Shown here: positions 12,655 to 27,674 of the stretch, one piece after another
How positions within the stretch are numbered: the stretch's first letter is position 1
Layout of the letters: each line of letters starts with the position of its first letter
DNA from: Planococcus shenhongbingii
GTDB lineage: Bacteria > Bacillota > Bacilli > Bacillales_A > Planococcaceae
Length of the DNA stretch: 64,000 bases
Reading direction: 5' to 3'
NCBI RefSeq assembly: GCF_030413635.1
Contig: NZ_CP129235.1
Location: 124,001 to 188,000 of the forward strand
Made by a program: the position numbers and the translations under genes
Notes under the pieces: generated by a model
What the model was told of the DNA's origin: nothing
Databases searched by the model: none
What the model saw: only the letters and a program-made list of their open reading frames with translations

Positions 12655-14073
12655 ATGGCGAAAACGATTATCGAAAAGATTTGGGAACAGCATATTGTAT
12701 ACGAAGAGCAAGGAAAGCCGGATCTCCTTTACATCGACCTTCATTTATTGCACGAAGTCACTTCGCCTCAGGCATTCGAAGGGCTTCGGCTAAATGGCCG
12801 CAAAGTGCGCCGGCCGGACTTGTGTTTTGCGACAATGGACCACAATGTGCCGACGAGAAACCGAGAAACGATCACAGATCCAATTTCCCGCAAGCAAATT
12901 AAGACTCTCCAGCAAAATTGTGATGAGTTCGGCGTTCCGCTTGCCGGCATCAATCACCCGGACCAAGGAATTGTCCACGTTATCGGACCGGAGCTGGGGC
13001 TTACACAGCCGGGCAAAACAATTGTCTGCGGAGATAGTCATACCTCCACTCACGGAGCGTTTGGCGCTTTGGCATTTGGAATCGGCACCAGTGAAGTAGA
13101 GCATGTCCTTTCAACTCAAACTCTATGGCAATCAAAACCAAAAACGATGGAAATCCGCATTGACGGCGAACTGGGCTTCGGAGTTTCTGCTAAAGATGTA
13201 ATTTTAGCGATTATCGCGAAGTTCGGGGTTGATATGGGGACTGGGCATATTGTGGAATACACAGGAGATGCCATTCGCAAGCTTTCTATGGAGGAACGGA
13301 TGACTATTTGCAATATGTCAATTGAAGCGGGCGCTCGTGCCGGATTGATCAGTCCGGATGAAACGACCGTTGAATACTTGAGAGGTCGCAGACATGTGCC
13401 AAAAGGTGAAGCGTTTGAACAGGAAGCCGCTAGGTGGAAAGCATTGGCAACTGAAGAAGGAGCTGCGTACGATGTGTCGCTCAGCATTCATGCAGATGAA
13501 ATTTCTCCTTTTGTCACTTGGGGAACGAACCCTTCGATGGGATCAGGCATCGCAGGCCGAGTGCCTCACGAAGCGGACTATGACAAACAAGCGGACCGTG
13601 ATGCATTAAAGCAGGCTTTAGCGTATATGCAGCTAGAACAAGGTGCACCATTATCTTCTATCGATATCCAGCATGTCTTTATCGGTTCCTGCACCAATGC
13701 ACGTATTGGAGATCTGAGAGCTGCGAGTGCAATTGTCGAAGGGAAAAAAGTGCATCCATCGGTAACTGCCATAGTTGTTCCAGGATCAGAATCGGTGAAA
13801 CGGGCAGCAGAAGCAGAAGGATTGGATAAAATCTTCCTAGAAGCTGGGTTCGAATGGCGGGAAACAGGATGCAGTATGTGTTTGGCGATGAACGAAGATT
13901 CTGTGCCTGCAGGAGAACGCTGTGCTTCCACTTCAAACCGGAACTTTGAAGGGCGCCAAGGAGCGGGTTCTATGACGCATTTGGTCAGTCCAGTCATGGC
14001 AGCAGCTGCTGCAATTGAAGGGCATTTGACAGATGTTCGTAATTTTATGAAAGAACCAGTGCCAACAGCATAG
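12655..14073 (+). CDS. leuC: 3-isopropylmalate dehydratase, large subunit
   Basis: Aconitase-family protein of 472 residues that isomerises 2- to 3-isopropylmalate with LeuD. The 4Fe-4S ligands are visible as Cys346 in [12 protein letters not shown] and Cys406/Cys409 in [30 protein letters not shown] and [11 protein letters not shown] are conserved. The frame opens at TTG 12637, but AAGGAG (12641-12646) lies 8 nt before ATG 12655, which gives the usual [11 protein letters not shown] start. Confidence 0.97.
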   Translation: MAKTIIEKIWEQHIVYEEQGKPDLLYIDLHLLHEVTSPQAFEGLRLNGRKVRRPDLCFATMDHNVPTRNRETITDPISRKQIKTLQQNCDEFGVPLAGINHPDQGIVHVIGPELGLTQPGKTIVCGDSHTSTHGAFGALAFGIGTSEVEHVLSTQTLWQSKPKTMEIRIDGELGFGVSAKDVILAIIAKFGVDMGTGHIVEYTGDAIRKLSMEERMTICNMSIEAGARAGLISPDETTVEYLRGRRHVPKGEAFEQEAARWKALATEEGAAYDVSLSIHADEISPFVTWGTNPSMGSGIAGRVPHEADYDKQADRDALKQALAYMQLEQGAPLSSIDIQHVFIGSCTNARIGDLRAASAIVEGKKVHPSVTAIVVPGSESVKRAAEAEGLDKIFLEAGFEWRETGCSMCLAMNEDSVPAGERCASTSNRNFEGRQGAGSMTHLVSPVMAAAAAIEGHLTDVRNFMKEPVPTA

Positions 14074-14099
14074 ATAAAGTGGACAAGGAGGCAAAGTAC

Positions 14100-14690
14100 A
14101 TGAAGCCAATCAACAAAATCACAAGCATTATGACGCCGCTTGACCGAAAAAATGTGGATACGGACCAAATTATTTCTAAAGAGTTTTTAAAGCGCATCGA
14201 ACGTACAGGGTTCGGGAAATATTTGTTTTATCATTGGCGCTTCCATCAGGATGGCACACCGAGAGAAGACTTTGTCCTCAACGAACCGCGTTACAAGGGC
14301 TCCGAAATTTTGGTCGCACAAGAGAACTTTGGCTGCGGCTCTTCACGCGAACATGCTCCGTGGGCAATTCAAGATTATGGATTTAATGTTGTTATAGCAC
14401 CAAGCTATGCAGATATCTTCTATAATAACTGTGTGAAAAACGGCATTCTGCCTATTCGCTTAACGGATCAGGAAGTCGATGAATTGATTCAAAAAGGGCA
14501 AAAAGAAAGCTTTCAGCTGGAAGTCAATTTGGAAGAGCAGACGGTAACCGCGCAAGACGGAAGCCGTTATGAATTCACAATTGATCCGTATTGGAAAGAA
14601 ATGCTGCTCAAAGGCTGGGATGAGATTGCTTTGACGTTTCAATACGATGACTACATCGCAGCGTATGAACAAAAGCAGCAACAAACTTAA
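14100..14690 (+). CDS. leuD: 3-isopropylmalate dehydratase, small subunit
   Basis: Swivel-domain subunit of 196 residues that completes the isopropylmalate isomerase with LeuC. Seen are DRKNVDTDQIISKEFLKRIE, ENFGCGSSREHAPWAIQDYG and FYNNCVKNGILPI. AAGGAGG (14085-14091) lies 8 nt before ATG 14100; an in-frame GTG at 14079 is upstream of it and is not used. It is the last gene before a terminator. Confidence 0.97.
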   Translation: MKPINKITSIMTPLDRKNVDTDQIISKEFLKRIERTGFGKYLFYHWRFHQDGTPREDFVLNEPRYKGSEILVAQENFGCGSSREHAPWAIQDYGFNVVIAPSYADIFYNNCVKNGILPIRLTDQEVDELIQKGQKESFQLEVNLEEQTVTAQDGSRYEFTIDPYWKEMLLKGWDEIALTFQYDDYIAAYEQKQQQT

Positions 14691-14711
14691 TACCGATTCA
14701 TATGTAGTAGA

Positions 14712-14743
14712 AATCCTTCGCAGTCAGCGAGGGATTTTTTATT
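14712..14743 (+). terminator. Terminator of the ilv-leu operon
   Basis: A 10-bp stem (aatccttcgc / gcgagggatt, one G-T pair), a 5-nt loop and a T-run. Confidence 0.85.
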
Positions 14744-14817
14744 GCAGTAAAATTTATATCTTTCTGGTTCATCTATTTTCTGAGTTTTTCTACTTTCAGC
14801 GATACCGGCTTTTGCGG

Positions 14818-14846
14818 TTGACATCCTTTTTGAGTTTTGTTAATTT
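14818..14846 (+). promoter_or_regulatory. Promoter of the yuiF-like gene
   Basis: TTGACA (14818-14823), 17-bp spacer and TAATTT (14841-14846), about 48 bp before the start codon. Confidence 0.65.
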
Positions 14847-14893
14847 TAAGTGTGTACTTTAACGCTTTAGCAAACTAAAGGAGATTTTATAAT

Positions 14894-16219
14894 ATGAATG
14901 CAGTAATTATTGCGGTCTTAGTGATGTTAGTTTTAAGCCTGTTGCGCGTCAATGTGGTCTTCGCCTTATTGATCGGCGCGCTTGCTGGGGGATTGAGCGG
15001 CGGCTTATCATTTATAGATACCGTTTCAGCGTATACTGATGGGTTGGGAGCAGGAGCGACCATTGCGCTCAGTTATGCCATGCTCGGAGGATTTGCAGTA
15101 GCGATATCGCGCACCGGCATTCCTGAATTGCTTGTGTCAAAAGTTTTGAAACTGGTCAATAAAGAAGGGGAAGCGACAAGAGAGAATCTGGCAAAGGCTT
15201 TAATCATATTTGCCTTGCTTGTCATGGCGATTTTTTCGCAAAACTTGATTCCGATTCACATTGCGTTTATCCCGTTGTTAGTCCCGCCAATATTGCATAT
15301 TTTAAATGAGCTGCGGATTGACCGTCGCTTGATTGCTACTGTACTGACTTTCGGTTTAACGGCGCCTTATATTTTACTGCCGTATGGCTTCGGGTTGATC
15401 TTCCATGAAATCGTTGCAACTCAGATGGAGCTGGCGGGATTGCCGATCGATATGGCAGATATTCCGAAAGCGATGGTGATTCCGGTTGGAGGCATGGTCA
15501 TCGGTTTAGTGGTTGCTGTTTTCATCGCTTACCGAAAACCGAGAGACTACCATACAAAAATTAGTACTACTATAGAAGAAACTCCAAAAAAGGTGGCTTC
15601 GAAAAAAGATATCATTGTGACGATTCTTGCTTTGTTTGCTGCTTTGTACGGTCAGATCCAAACGGATTCAATGATCATCGGAGCGCTTGCAGGTATTTTG
15701 GTGCTGTATATTTTCGGAGCGATGAAATGGCGGGAGGCGGACGATGTCTTGAGTGCTGGGATGCGTATGATGGCATTCATCGGTTTCGTAATGATTTCGG
15801 CTAACGGCTTTGCTTCTGTTATTCAAGCAACTGGAGCAGTCGAGCCGCTCGTTGCCAGTGTGGCGGATGCGTTCAATGGCAACAAAGGAGTTGCAGCATT
15901 CTTCATGTTAGTAGTAGGGCTATTGGTGACAATGGGAATCGGTTCTTCATTTGCTACCATTCCGATCATTGCAGCCATCTTCGTTCCATTAAGTATGGAA
16001 TTTGGATTCTCGACGATCGCCATCATTTCATTAATAGGTACAGCAGGTGCTTTAGGAGATGCCGGTTCGCCTGCATCAGACTCGACGCTCGGACCGACTG
16101 CAGGCCTTAACATGGATGGCCAACACAATCACATCTGGGATACTTGTGTACCGACGTTCATTTATTACAATATTCCGCTTGTCGTGTTCGGCTGGTTTGC
16201 GGTAATGTTTATGGCTTAA
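14894..16219 (+). CDS. yuiF: YuiF-like Na+/H+ antiporter-family membrane transporter
   Basis: A hydrophobic protein of 441 residues with about ten to twelve predicted membrane segments. Its N-terminus (LVLSLLRVNVVFALLIGALA) and the C-terminal GDAGSPASDSTLGPTAGLN loop resemble the Na+/H+ antiporter (NhaC-like) family containing B. subtilis YuiF. Substrate is not determinable; amino acids have been suggested for some relatives. A cytoplasmic loop (RKPRDYHTK to KKVASKKD) splits the two halves near residue 215. It has its own promoter and a terminator, so it is separate from leuD, but its place beside branched-chain biosynthesis could mean an amino acid-linked role. Confidence 0.75.
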   Translation: MNAVIIAVLVMLVLSLLRVNVVFALLIGALAGGLSGGLSFIDTVSAYTDGLGAGATIALSYAMLGGFAVAISRTGIPELLVSKVLKLVNKEGEATRENLAKALIIFALLVMAIFSQNLIPIHIAFIPLLVPPILHILNELRIDRRLIATVLTFGLTAPYILLPYGFGLIFHEIVATQMELAGLPIDMADIPKAMVIPVGGMVIGLVVAVFIAYRKPRDYHTKISTTIEETPKKVASKKDIIVTILALFAALYGQIQTDSMIIGALAGILVLYIFGAMKWREADDVLSAGMRMMAFIGFVMISANGFASVIQATGAVEPLVASVADAFNGNKGVAAFFMLVVGLLVTMGIGSSFATIPIIAAIFVPLSMEFGFSTIAIISLIGTAGALGDAGSPASDSTLGPTAGLNMDGQHNHIWDTCVPTFIYYNIPLVVFGWFAVMFMA

Positions 16220-16250
16220 GAAAAAAAAATTCGGACTTTTCGCGTATGAG

Positions 16251-16278
16251 TTGAATATCCGAAATATCCTGTTATACT
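16251..16278 (+). promoter_or_regulatory. Upstream promoter (P1) of the S10 operon
   Basis: TTGAAT (16251-16256), 16-bp spacer and TATACT (16273-16278). Transcripts would immediately enter the hairpin at 16294-16331. Confidence 0.55.
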
Positions 16279-16293
16279 AATAAAAGCGAATTG

Positions 16294-16331
16294 AAAAGAA
16301 TTTCGTGGAAAGTCTTGCGGAATTCTTTTTT
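16294..16331 (+). terminator. Terminator-like hairpin between yuiF and rpsJ
   Basis: AAAAGAATT (16294-16302) pairs with AATTCTTTT (16321-16329), with an 18-nt loop and a T-rich tail. It can end yuiF transcription, and it lies between the two rpsJ promoters. The -35 of P2 lies in its loop. Confidence 0.55.
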
Positions 16332-16343
16332 CTTATGTATAAT
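16315..16343 (+). promoter_or_regulatory. Downstream promoter (P2) of the S10 operon
   Basis: TTGCGG (16315-16320), 17-bp spacer and a perfect TATAAT (16338-16343). The start of transcription would be near 16350, leaving a leader of about 125 nt. Confidence 0.7.
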
Positions 16344-16349
16344 GGTGAA

Positions 16350-16782
<433 letters not shown>

Positions 16783-16831
16783 TCGACAAACGAAATAGAA
16801 AAACTCAAATAATCACAGGAGGTGTGACAAC

Positions 16832-17461
16832 ATGACCAAAGGAATCTTAGGTAGAAAAATCGGTATGACGCAAGTTTTTGCTGAGAACGGTGATTTAATC
16901 CCTGTAACTGTAGTTGAAGCTGCTCCAAACGTAGTACTTCAAAAGAAAACAGTTGAGGTTGACGGCTACGAAGCGATCCAGTTAGGTTTTGAAGATAAGC
17001 GCGAAAAGCTTTCTAACAAACCAGCTAAAGGACACGTAGCAAAAGCGAACACTGCTCCTAAGCGCTTCATTCGCGAACTTCGCAATGTAAACTTAGCTGA
17101 TTACGAGATTGGTCAGGAAGTCAAAGTAGATGTATTCGCAGAAGGCGATGTAGTAGATGTTACAGGAACAACAAAAGGTAAAGGTTTCCAGGGTGTTATC
17201 AAACGCCACGGACAATCACGCGGACCAATGACTCACGGTTCACGCTACCACCGTCGTCCTGGTTCAATGGGTCCGGTTGCTCCAAACCGCGTATTCAAAC
17301 AGAAGAAATTGCCTGGTCAAATGGGTGGAACGACAATTACGATTCAAAACCTTCAAATCGTTAAGGTTGATGCTGAACGTAACTTGCTTCTAATCAAAGG
17401 TAATGTTCCAGGTTCACGCAAAGCATTGCTTCGCGTAAAATCAGCGATCAAATCGAATTAA
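16832..17461 (+). CDS. rplC: 50S ribosomal protein L3
   Basis: L3 of 209 residues, with an extension that reaches the peptidyl transferase centre. The start is [20 protein letters not shown]; the extended loop [24 protein letters not shown] sequence is at about residues 127-147 and the conserved [11 protein letters not shown] follows. AGGAGG is 9 nt before ATG. Confidence 0.98.
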   Translation: MTKGILGRKIGMTQVFAENGDLIPVTVVEAAPNVVLQKKTVEVDGYEAIQLGFEDKREKLSNKPAKGHVAKANTAPKRFIRELRNVNLADYEIGQEVKVDVFAEGDVVDVTGTTKGKGFQGVIKRHGQSRGPMTHGSRYHRRPGSMGPVAPNRVFKQKKLPGQMGGTTITIQNLQIVKVDAERNLLLIKGNVPGSRKALLRVKSAIKSN

Positions 17462-17489
17462 TATTTTTTAGAGGAAGGAGGAAACACGA

Positions 17490-18113
17490 ATGCCTAAAGT
17501 AGCTTTATTAAATCAAACAGGTTCACAAGTGGGCGACATCGAATTGAACGACTATGTATTCGGTATCGAGCCAAATGAAGCCGTGTTATTTGACGCAGTT
17601 GTGATGCAGCGCGCTTCACTTCGTCAAGGTAACCATAAAGTAAAAAACCGTTCTGAAGTAGCTGGTGGTGGTAAAAAGCCATGGCGCCAAAAAGGAACTG
17701 GTCGTGCCCGTCAAGGTTCAATCCGTTCGCCACAATGGCGTGGAGGCGGTATCGTATTCGGTCCAACACCACGTAGCTATAGCTATAAATTACCTAAAAA
17801 AGTCCGTCGCTTAGCACTTCGCTCTGCACTTTCATCAACTGTAGTTGGAGAAAAATTGATGGTACTTGAAGGTTTGACATTTGATGCACCAAAAACAAAA
17901 GCATTTACTCAATTGATCCAAGATCTTTCGATTGGTAAAAAAGCTTTGTTCGTAACTGCTGACCCGGATGAAAACGTAGCATTGTCTGCTCGTAACATTC
18001 AAGGTATGACAGTGGTAGCAGCAACTGGTATTAACGTTTTAGATTTGCTTGGACATGACAAAATTGTTATGACAAAAGCGGCAATAGAGAAAATTGAGGA
18101 GGTGCTTAGTTAA
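17490..18113 (+). CDS. rplD: 50S ribosomal protein L4
   Basis: L4 of 207 residues. The internal loop that lines the exit tunnel carries [20 protein letters not shown] and [16 protein letters not shown] (residues about 52-90). In many bacteria L4 is an autogenous regulator of this operon. The stop overlaps the rplW ATG by one base (TAATG). Confidence 0.98.
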   Translation: MPKVALLNQTGSQVGDIELNDYVFGIEPNEAVLFDAVVMQRASLRQGNHKVKNRSEVAGGGKKPWRQKGTGRARQGSIRSPQWRGGGIVFGPTPRSYSYKLPKKVRRLALRSALSSTVVGEKLMVLEGLTFDAPKTKAFTQLIQDLSIGKKALFVTADPDENVALSARNIQGMTVVAATGINVLDLLGHDKIVMTKAAIEKIEEVLS

Positions 18114-18397
18114 TGGAAGCACGTGATATTCTAAAGCGTCCAGTCATTACTGAGCGTTCTTCTGAAGTAATGGCAGATAAGAAGTACACTTTTGAAGTGG
18201 ACACTCGCGCTAATAAAACACAAGTAAAACATGCTGTTCAAGACATCTTCGGAGTTCAAGTTGAGAAAGTCAACATCATGAACTACAAAGGGAAATTCAA
18301 ACGCATGGGCAAACATGCAGGCTACACTAACAAACGCCGCAAAGCGATTGTTAAATTGACTGCTGACTCAAAAGACATCGAATTATTCGAAATTTAA
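18113..18397 (+). CDS. rplW: 50S ribosomal protein L23
   Basis: L23 of 94 residues, at the exit-tunnel rim where SRP and trigger factor dock. It begins [20 protein letters not shown] and contains [20 protein letters not shown]. The start overlaps the rplD stop, with GAGGTG in the end of rplD serving as the ribosome-binding site. Confidence 0.97.
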   Translation: MEARDILKRPVITERSSEVMADKKYTFEVDTRANKTQVKHAVQDIFGVQVEKVNIMNYKGKFKRMGKHAGYTNKRRKAIVKLTADSKDIELFEI

Positions 18398-18443
18398 TTT
18401 TCTAAAGTTCTGATAGAACTAATCAAAGAAGGAGGGAAACAAC

Positions 18444-19274
<831 letters not shown>

Positions 19275-19286
19275 TTTGATTCCGCT

Positions 19287-19307
19287 ACGGTTCAGCATAA
19301 GAACCGT
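19287..19307 (+). other. Intercistronic hairpin rplB-rpsS
   Basis: A perfect 7-bp stem (acggttc / gaaccgt) with a 7-nt loop lies in the 60-bp gap. There is no T-run, so it is more likely a processing or stability element than a terminator. Confidence 0.45.
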
Positions 19308-19334
19308 GGTGCGATCACGAAGGGAGGATCCCAA

Positions 19335-19613
19335 ATGGGCCGCAGCTTGAAAAAAGGACCTTTTGCTGACGATCATCTTATGAAAAAAGTTGAAGCGCAA
19401 AAGGATTCTGAGAAAAAACAAGTGATTAAAACTTGGTCTCGCCGTTCTACAATTTTCCCGACATTCATCGGACAAACAATTGCAGTATACGATGGCCGTA
19501 AGCACATCCCTGTATACGTAACTGAAGATATGGTAGGCCATAAACTAGGTGAATTTGCTCCAACACGCAAATACGCTAGTCATGGTGCAGACGATAAGAA
19601 AACAAGACGTTAA
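19335..19613 (+). CDS. rpsS: 30S ribosomal protein S19
   Basis: S19 of 92 residues, in the 30S head near bridge B1. It begins [20 protein letters not shown] and contains [20 protein letters not shown] and [22 protein letters not shown] lies 9 nt before ATG. Confidence 0.98.
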   Translation: MGRSLKKGPFADDHLMKKVEAQKDSEKKQVIKTWSRRSTIFPTFIGQTIAVYDGRKHIPVYVTEDMVGHKLGEFAPTRKYASHGADDKKTRR

Positions 19614-19632
19614 TTGAGAGGAGGATTTCCCC

Positions 19633-19974
19633 ATGCAAGCAAAAGCTGTTGCTAGAACAGTACGTATTGCTCCTCGTAAAGTCCGTTTAGTAGTAGATTT
19701 AATCCGAGGCAAGCAAATTGGCGAAGCCGTTGCGATTTTAAAACACACTCCAAAAGCATCATCGATTGTTATTGAGAAGTTATTAAAATCTGCAGCTGCT
19801 AACGCTGAACACAACTACGAAATGAACCTGGACAACTTGATCGTTAGCGAAGTATTCGTTGATGAAGGTCCAACATTAAAACGTTTCCGTCCACGTGCAA
19901 TGGGACGCGCAAGCGCAATCAACAAACGTACAAGCCACATCACATTAGTGGTATCTGAGAAGAAGGAGGGATAA
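19633..19974 (+). CDS. rplV: 50S ribosomal protein L22
   Basis: L22 of 113 residues. The long beta-hairpin that narrows the exit tunnel is visible as [20 protein letters not shown] near residues 84-103; no macrolide-type deletion is apparent there. The N-terminal [20 protein letters not shown] is conserved. GAGGAGG is upstream. Confidence 0.98.
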   Translation: MQAKAVARTVRIAPRKVRLVVDLIRGKQIGEAVAILKHTPKASSIVIEKLLKSAAANAEHNYEMNLDNLIVSEVFVDEGPTLKRFRPRAMGRASAINKRTSHITLVVSEKKEG

Positions 19975-19977
19975 TTC

Positions 19978-20634
19978 GTGGGACAAAAAATACATCCAAT
20001 AGGGATGCGTATCGGAATCATTCGTGACTGGGAGTCCAAATGGTACGCTGAAAAAGACTATGCGACACTTCTTCACGAAGATATTAAAATCCGTGAATAC
20101 ATCGAAGCACGTTTGAAAGAAGCATCAGTTTCAAAAATTGAAATTGAACGCGCTGCAAACCGTGTAAACGTAACGATTCACACTGCGAAACCAGGTATGG
20201 TAATTGGTAAAGGTGGTTCTGAAGTAGAAGTACTTCGCAAACAGCTTAATACTATGACTGGCAAGCGTGTACACATCAACATCATCGAAATCAAAAGAGC
20301 TGACCTTGATGCGAGACTAGTTGCTGAAAGCGTAGCACGTCAATTGGAAAACCGCGTGTCTTTCCGTCGTGCACAAAAACAAGCAATCCAGCGCACTATG
20401 CGTTCTGGCGCTAAAGGGATCAAAACTCAAGTATCTGGACGTCTAGGCGGCGCTGACATTGCGCGTGCTGAACACTACAGTGAAGGCACTGTTCCGCTCC
20501 ATACGCTACGCGCTGACATCGATTATGCGCATGCTGAAGCAGACACTACTTATGGTAAGCTTGGCGTAAAAGTATGGATCTACCGCGGTGAAGTCCTTCC
20601 AACTAAGAAGAAATCTGAGGAAGGAGGCAAATAA
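19978..20634 (+). CDS. rpsC: 30S ribosomal protein S3
   Basis: S3 of 218 residues, lining the mRNA entry channel. It starts with GTG and [20 protein letters not shown]; the KH domain has the GxxG loop in [14 protein letters not shown]; the C-terminal domain contains [17 protein letters not shown]. The GAAGGAGGG ribosome-binding site lies at the end of rplV. Confidence 0.98.
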   Translation: MGQKIHPIGMRIGIIRDWESKWYAEKDYATLLHEDIKIREYIEARLKEASVSKIEIERAANRVNVTIHTAKPGMVIGKGGSEVEVLRKQLNTMTGKRVHINIIEIKRADLDARLVAESVARQLENRVSFRRAQKQAIQRTMRSGAKGIKTQVSGRLGGADIARAEHYSEGTVPLHTLRADIDYAHAEADTTYGKLGVKVWIYRGEVLPTKKKSEEGGK

Positions 20635-20635
20635 T

Positions 20636-21260
<625 letters not shown>

Positions 21261-21284
21261 TAATTCGAGAGGAGGTTTGCAAGT

Positions 21285-21548
21285 ATGACTGAGCGTAACC
21301 AACGCAAAGTATACACAGGCCGTGTTGTGTCTGACAAAATGGACAAAACCGTTACAGTAATGGTTGAAACTCAAAAGAAGCATGCACTTTATGGCAAACG
21401 TGTAAAATACTCTAAGAAATTTAAAGCTCATGATGAGCTAAACGAAGCGAAAATGGGCGACATCGTTCGTATCATGGAAACTCGTCCGCTATCAGCTACA
21501 AAACGTTTCCGCGTATTGGAAATTGTAGAAAAAGCGGTTATTATCTAA
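21285..21548 (+). CDS. rpsQ: 30S ribosomal protein S17
   Basis: S17 of 87 residues, an OB-fold protein binding 16S helices 7 and 11. Conserved are [20 protein letters not shown] and [29 protein letters not shown] is upstream. Confidence 0.97.
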   Translation: MTERNQRKVYTGRVVSDKMDKTVTVMVETQKKHALYGKRVKYSKKFKAHDELNEAKMGDIVRIMETRPLSATKRFRVLEIVEKAVII

Positions 21549-21595
21549 TTTAAATAAGTTCGGAACCTAAGAAATTCCGGAGGGAGGTAACCTAA

Positions 21596-21964
<369 letters not shown>

Positions 21965-21999
21965 TAAATCAATGTGCCATACCAAGGAGGTGCGACAGA

Positions 22000-22311
22000 A
22001 TGCATGTTAAAAAAGGCGATACAGTTAAGGTGATCTCAGGTAAAGATAAAGGCAAAACAGGTGTTGTTTTAGCTGCTCTACCTAAGAAAGACCGCGTGCT
22101 TATTGAAGGTGTCAACATCATCAAGAAGCATACAAAACCGAACCAGGCAAACCCACAAGGTGGAATTGTCAGCCAAGAAGCAGCAATTCACGTTTCTAAC
22201 GTTATGTTACTTGACCCTAAATCCGGCGAGCCGACTCGTGTAGGATATAAGGTTGAAGATGGTAAAAAAGTTCGTGTTGCAAAAAAATCCGGTGAAAAAT
22301 TAGATAAATAA
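22000..22311 (+). CDS. rplX: 50S ribosomal protein L24
   Basis: L24 of 103 residues, an assembly initiator. The KOW motif [20 protein letters not shown] is at the N-terminus, followed by [27 protein letters not shown] is 9 nt before ATG. Confidence 0.98.
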   Translation: MHVKKGDTVKVISGKDKGKTGVVLAALPKKDRVLIEGVNIIKKHTKPNQANPQGGIVSQEAAIHVSNVMLLDPKSGEPTRVGYKVEDGKKVRVAKKSGEKLDK

Positions 22312-22338
22312 AATTCCTGAATGAAGGGAGGTACACAC

Positions 22339-23083
<745 letters not shown>

Positions 23084-23112
23084 TCCCCTAATTTGGGAAG
23101 GAGGTAAAAGTA

Positions 23113-23511
23113 ATGACAATGACAGATCCGATTGCAGATATGCTGACACGCATTCGTAATGCGAATATGGTACGTCACGAGAAATTAGAGCTTCCAGCTT
23201 CTAACGTGAAAAAAGACATCGCTGAAATTCTTAAGCGTGAAGGTTTCGTCCGTGACGTTGAATATGTTGAAGACGACAAACAAGGCATGATCCGGATTTT
23301 CTTAAAATACGGAGCTAACAACGAACGCGTTATTACTGGATTGAAACGTATTTCAAAACCAGGATTGCGTGTATACGCTAAAACTAATGAGGTGCCACGT
23401 GTACTAAACGGTCTAGGAATCGCTTTAGTATCGACATCCCAAGGATTAATTACTGATAAAGAAGCCCGCGCGAAACAAATCGGCGGAGAAATCATAGCAT
23501 ACGTTTGGTAA
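23113..23511 (+). CDS. rpsH: 30S ribosomal protein S8
   Basis: S8 of 132 residues; binds the central domain of 16S rRNA and in E. coli represses the spc operon. It has [20 protein letters not shown] at the start and [20 protein letters not shown] at the C-terminus. Confidence 0.98.
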   Translation: MTMTDPIADMLTRIRNANMVRHEKLELPASNVKKDIAEILKREGFVRDVEYVEDDKQGMIRIFLKYGANNERVITGLKRISKPGLRVYAKTNEVPRVLNGLGIALVSTSQGLITDKEARAKQIGGEIIAYVW

Positions 23512-23541
23512 TAGACAACAAACGAATGGAGGTGCAACAGA

Positions 23542-24081
23542 ATGTCACGTGTAGGTAAAAAACCAATCGAGGTTCCTGCAAGCGTTACGATCACAGTTGG
23601 AGACAACAACGTCGTAACTGTTAAAGGTCCTAAAGGCGAGTTGACTCGCACATTTAACAAAGATATCGCAATTACACAAGAAGAAAACGTGCTAACTCTA
23701 ACACGTCCTTCAGATTCAAAAGAACACCGCACAATTCACGGTACAACTCGTGCTTTGCTAGCGAACATGGTTCATGGAGTTTCTGAAGGATTCGAGCGTG
23801 TGCTTGAATTAGTTGGTGTTGGTTACCGTGCGCAATTACAAGGACAAAAATTGGTTCTTAACGTTGGTTACTCACATCCGGTAGAATTTACTCCGGAAGA
23901 AGGAGTTTCAGTTGAAGTTCCAGCTAACACTCGCGTTATCGTTAGAGGTATTGACAAAGAACGGGTTGGAGCACTTGCTTCAAACATCCGCCAAGTACGT
24001 CCGCCAGAGCCATATAAAGGCAAAGGGATTCGTTACGAAGGGGAAAAAGTTCGCCGCAAAGAAGGTAAAACAGGTAAATAA
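23542..24081 (+). CDS. rplF: 50S ribosomal protein L6
   Basis: L6 of 179 residues, two similar alpha-beta domains near the sarcin-ricin loop. Begins [20 protein letters not shown]; the C-terminus has [25 protein letters not shown] is upstream. Confidence 0.98.
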   Translation: MSRVGKKPIEVPASVTITVGDNNVVTVKGPKGELTRTFNKDIAITQEENVLTLTRPSDSKEHRTIHGTTRALLANMVHGVSEGFERVLELVGVGYRAQLQGQKLVLNVGYSHPVEFTPEEGVSVEVPANTRVIVRGIDKERVGALASNIRQVRPPEPYKGKGIRYEGEKVRRKEGKTGK

Positions 24082-24114
24082 TGCTGCTTAGGCAGTCTGA
24101 AAGGAGTGACCTCA

Positions 24115-24474
24115 GTGATTACGAAACTCGATAAAAACGCATCTCGTAAAAAGCGTCATGCTCGTGTACGTTCTAAAATCACGGGTACAGCATCACGCCC
24201 GCGTTTAAACGTATTCCGTTCAAATAAATACATTTATGCACAATTGATCGATGACGTAAATGGTGTAACATTAACTAGCGCATCATCAATGGAAAAAGAC
24301 TTCGAAGGTTCAAAAGGAAATCTTGAAGCTGCAGCAAAAGTTGGCGAAACTATCGCAAAACGCGCTGTTGAACAAGGATTTACATCGATTGTTTTTGACC
24401 GCGGTGGTTATTTATATCATGGACGTGTTAAAGCTCTTGCAGAAGCTGCACGTGAAAATGGTTTACAATTTTAA
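24115..24474 (+). CDS. rplR: 50S ribosomal protein L18
   Basis: L18 of 119 residues, a 5S rRNA-binding protein. The start is GTG 24115, 8 nt after AAGGAG (24101-24106); a GTG at 24106 overlaps the site itself. Conserved are [38 protein letters not shown] and [20 protein letters not shown]. Confidence 0.96.
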   Translation: MITKLDKNASRKKRHARVRSKITGTASRPRLNVFRSNKYIYAQLIDDVNGVTLTSASSMEKDFEGSKGNLEAAAKVGETIAKRAVEQGFTSIVFDRGGYLYHGRVKALAEAARENGLQF

Positions 24475-24494
24475 AAGAAGGAGGGACACATTTC

Positions 24495-24995
24495 ATGCGT
24501 CGTATTGATCCAAACAAACTTGAACTTGAAGAACGCGTAGTTACGATTAACCGCGTAGCGAAAGTTGTAAAAGGTGGACGTCGTTTCCGTTTCTCCGCAT
24601 TAGTTGTTGTAGGCGACAAAAATGGTAATGTCGGCTTTGGTACTGGTAAAGCACAAGAAGTTCCAGATGCAATCCGTAAAGCTATTGAAGATGCGAAGAA
24701 AAACCTAATTGAAGTACCTATGGTTAAAGGTACAACTCCACATCTAGTAATCGGCCGCTTTGGTGCTGGCCAGATTCTTATCAAACCTGCTTCACCGGGT
24801 ACTGGGGTAATTGCAGGCGGACCTGTCCGTGCGGTACTTGAACTTGCTGGAGTACAAGACATCTTGTCTAAATCTTTAGGTTCAAGCACACCAATCAACA
24901 TGGTGCGTGCAACTATCAACGGTTTAACTCAACTGAAAAGTGCTGAACAAGTTGCAAAACTACGCGGCAAAACTACAGAAGAGCTATTAGGATAA
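24495..24995 (+). CDS. rpsE: 30S ribosomal protein S5
   Basis: S5 of 166 residues, involved in decoding accuracy and mRNA unwinding. The double-stranded-RNA-binding-like N-terminal domain contains [40 protein letters not shown] and [20 protein letters not shown] follow. Confidence 0.98.
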   Translation: MRRIDPNKLELEERVVTINRVAKVVKGGRRFRFSALVVVGDKNGNVGFGTGKAQEVPDAIRKAIEDAKKNLIEVPMVKGTTPHLVIGRFGAGQILIKPASPGTGVIAGGPVRAVLELAGVQDILSKSLGSSTPINMVRATINGLTQLKSAEQVAKLRGKTTEELLG

Positions 24996-25009
24996 GGAGG
25001 GAAAATTAC

Positions 25010-25192
25010 ATGGCTACTAAACTAGAAATTACCCTCACAAAATCTGTGATCGGTTCAAAACCGACACAACGTAAAGTTGTTCAATCACTTGGACTACGCA
25101 AAATGAATCAAACAGTTGAGCAGCAAGACAATGCAGCCGTTCGCGGTATGCTTGATAAAGTCGCTCATTTAGTAACTATTAAAGAAGTTTAA
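25010..25192 (+). CDS. rpmD: 50S ribosomal protein L30
   Basis: L30 of 60 residues with [20 protein letters not shown] and [25 protein letters not shown] before the ATG. Confidence 0.97.
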   Translation: MATKLEITLTKSVIGSKPTQRKVVQSLGLRKMNQTVEQQDNAAVRGMLDKVAHLVTIKEV

Positions 25193-25225
25193 TCCCTGAT
25201 TTCTATAGAAGGAGGTGCCAACCAA

Positions 25226-25665
25226 ATGAAACTTCATGAATTAAAACCAGCAGAAGGTTCACGCAGTTCTAGAAAGCGTATCGGACGCGGTATCGGTTCA
25301 GGTACTGGTAAAACAGCAGGTAAAGGTCATAAAGGTCAAAACGCACGTTCAGGCGGCGGAGTTCGCCCTGGATTCGAGGGTGGTCAAAACCCATTGTTCC
25401 GTCGTTTGCCTAAACGCGGATTTACGAACATAAACCGCAAAGACTACGCTATTGTGAACCTTGATGTATTGAACCGTTTCGACGAAGGCACAGAAATTAC
25501 ACCTGCATTGCTGATTGAATCAGGTGTTGTGAGCAACGAACGTTCTGGAATCAAGATTCTAGGCAATGGTAGTTTAGAGAAGAAACTGACTGTTAGAGCT
25601 CACAAATTCTCTGGATCAGCTAAAGAAGCGATCGAAGCTGCCGGTGGACAAACCGAGGTGCTTTA

Positions 25666-25666
<1 letters not shown>
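25226..25666 (+). CDS. rplO: 50S ribosomal protein L15
   Basis: L15 of 146 residues. The basic N-terminal extension contains [20 protein letters not shown] and [14 protein letters not shown]. The stop overlaps the secY ATG by one base, coupling the two genes. Confidence 0.98.

Positions 25667-27674
<2,008 letters not shown>

Noticed and set aside
13578..14168. 196-codon frame on the minus strand opposite leuC
   Set aside because: It lies entirely opposite leuC and the leuD start, whose motifs and ribosome sites are clear; composition reflects the shadow of those genes.
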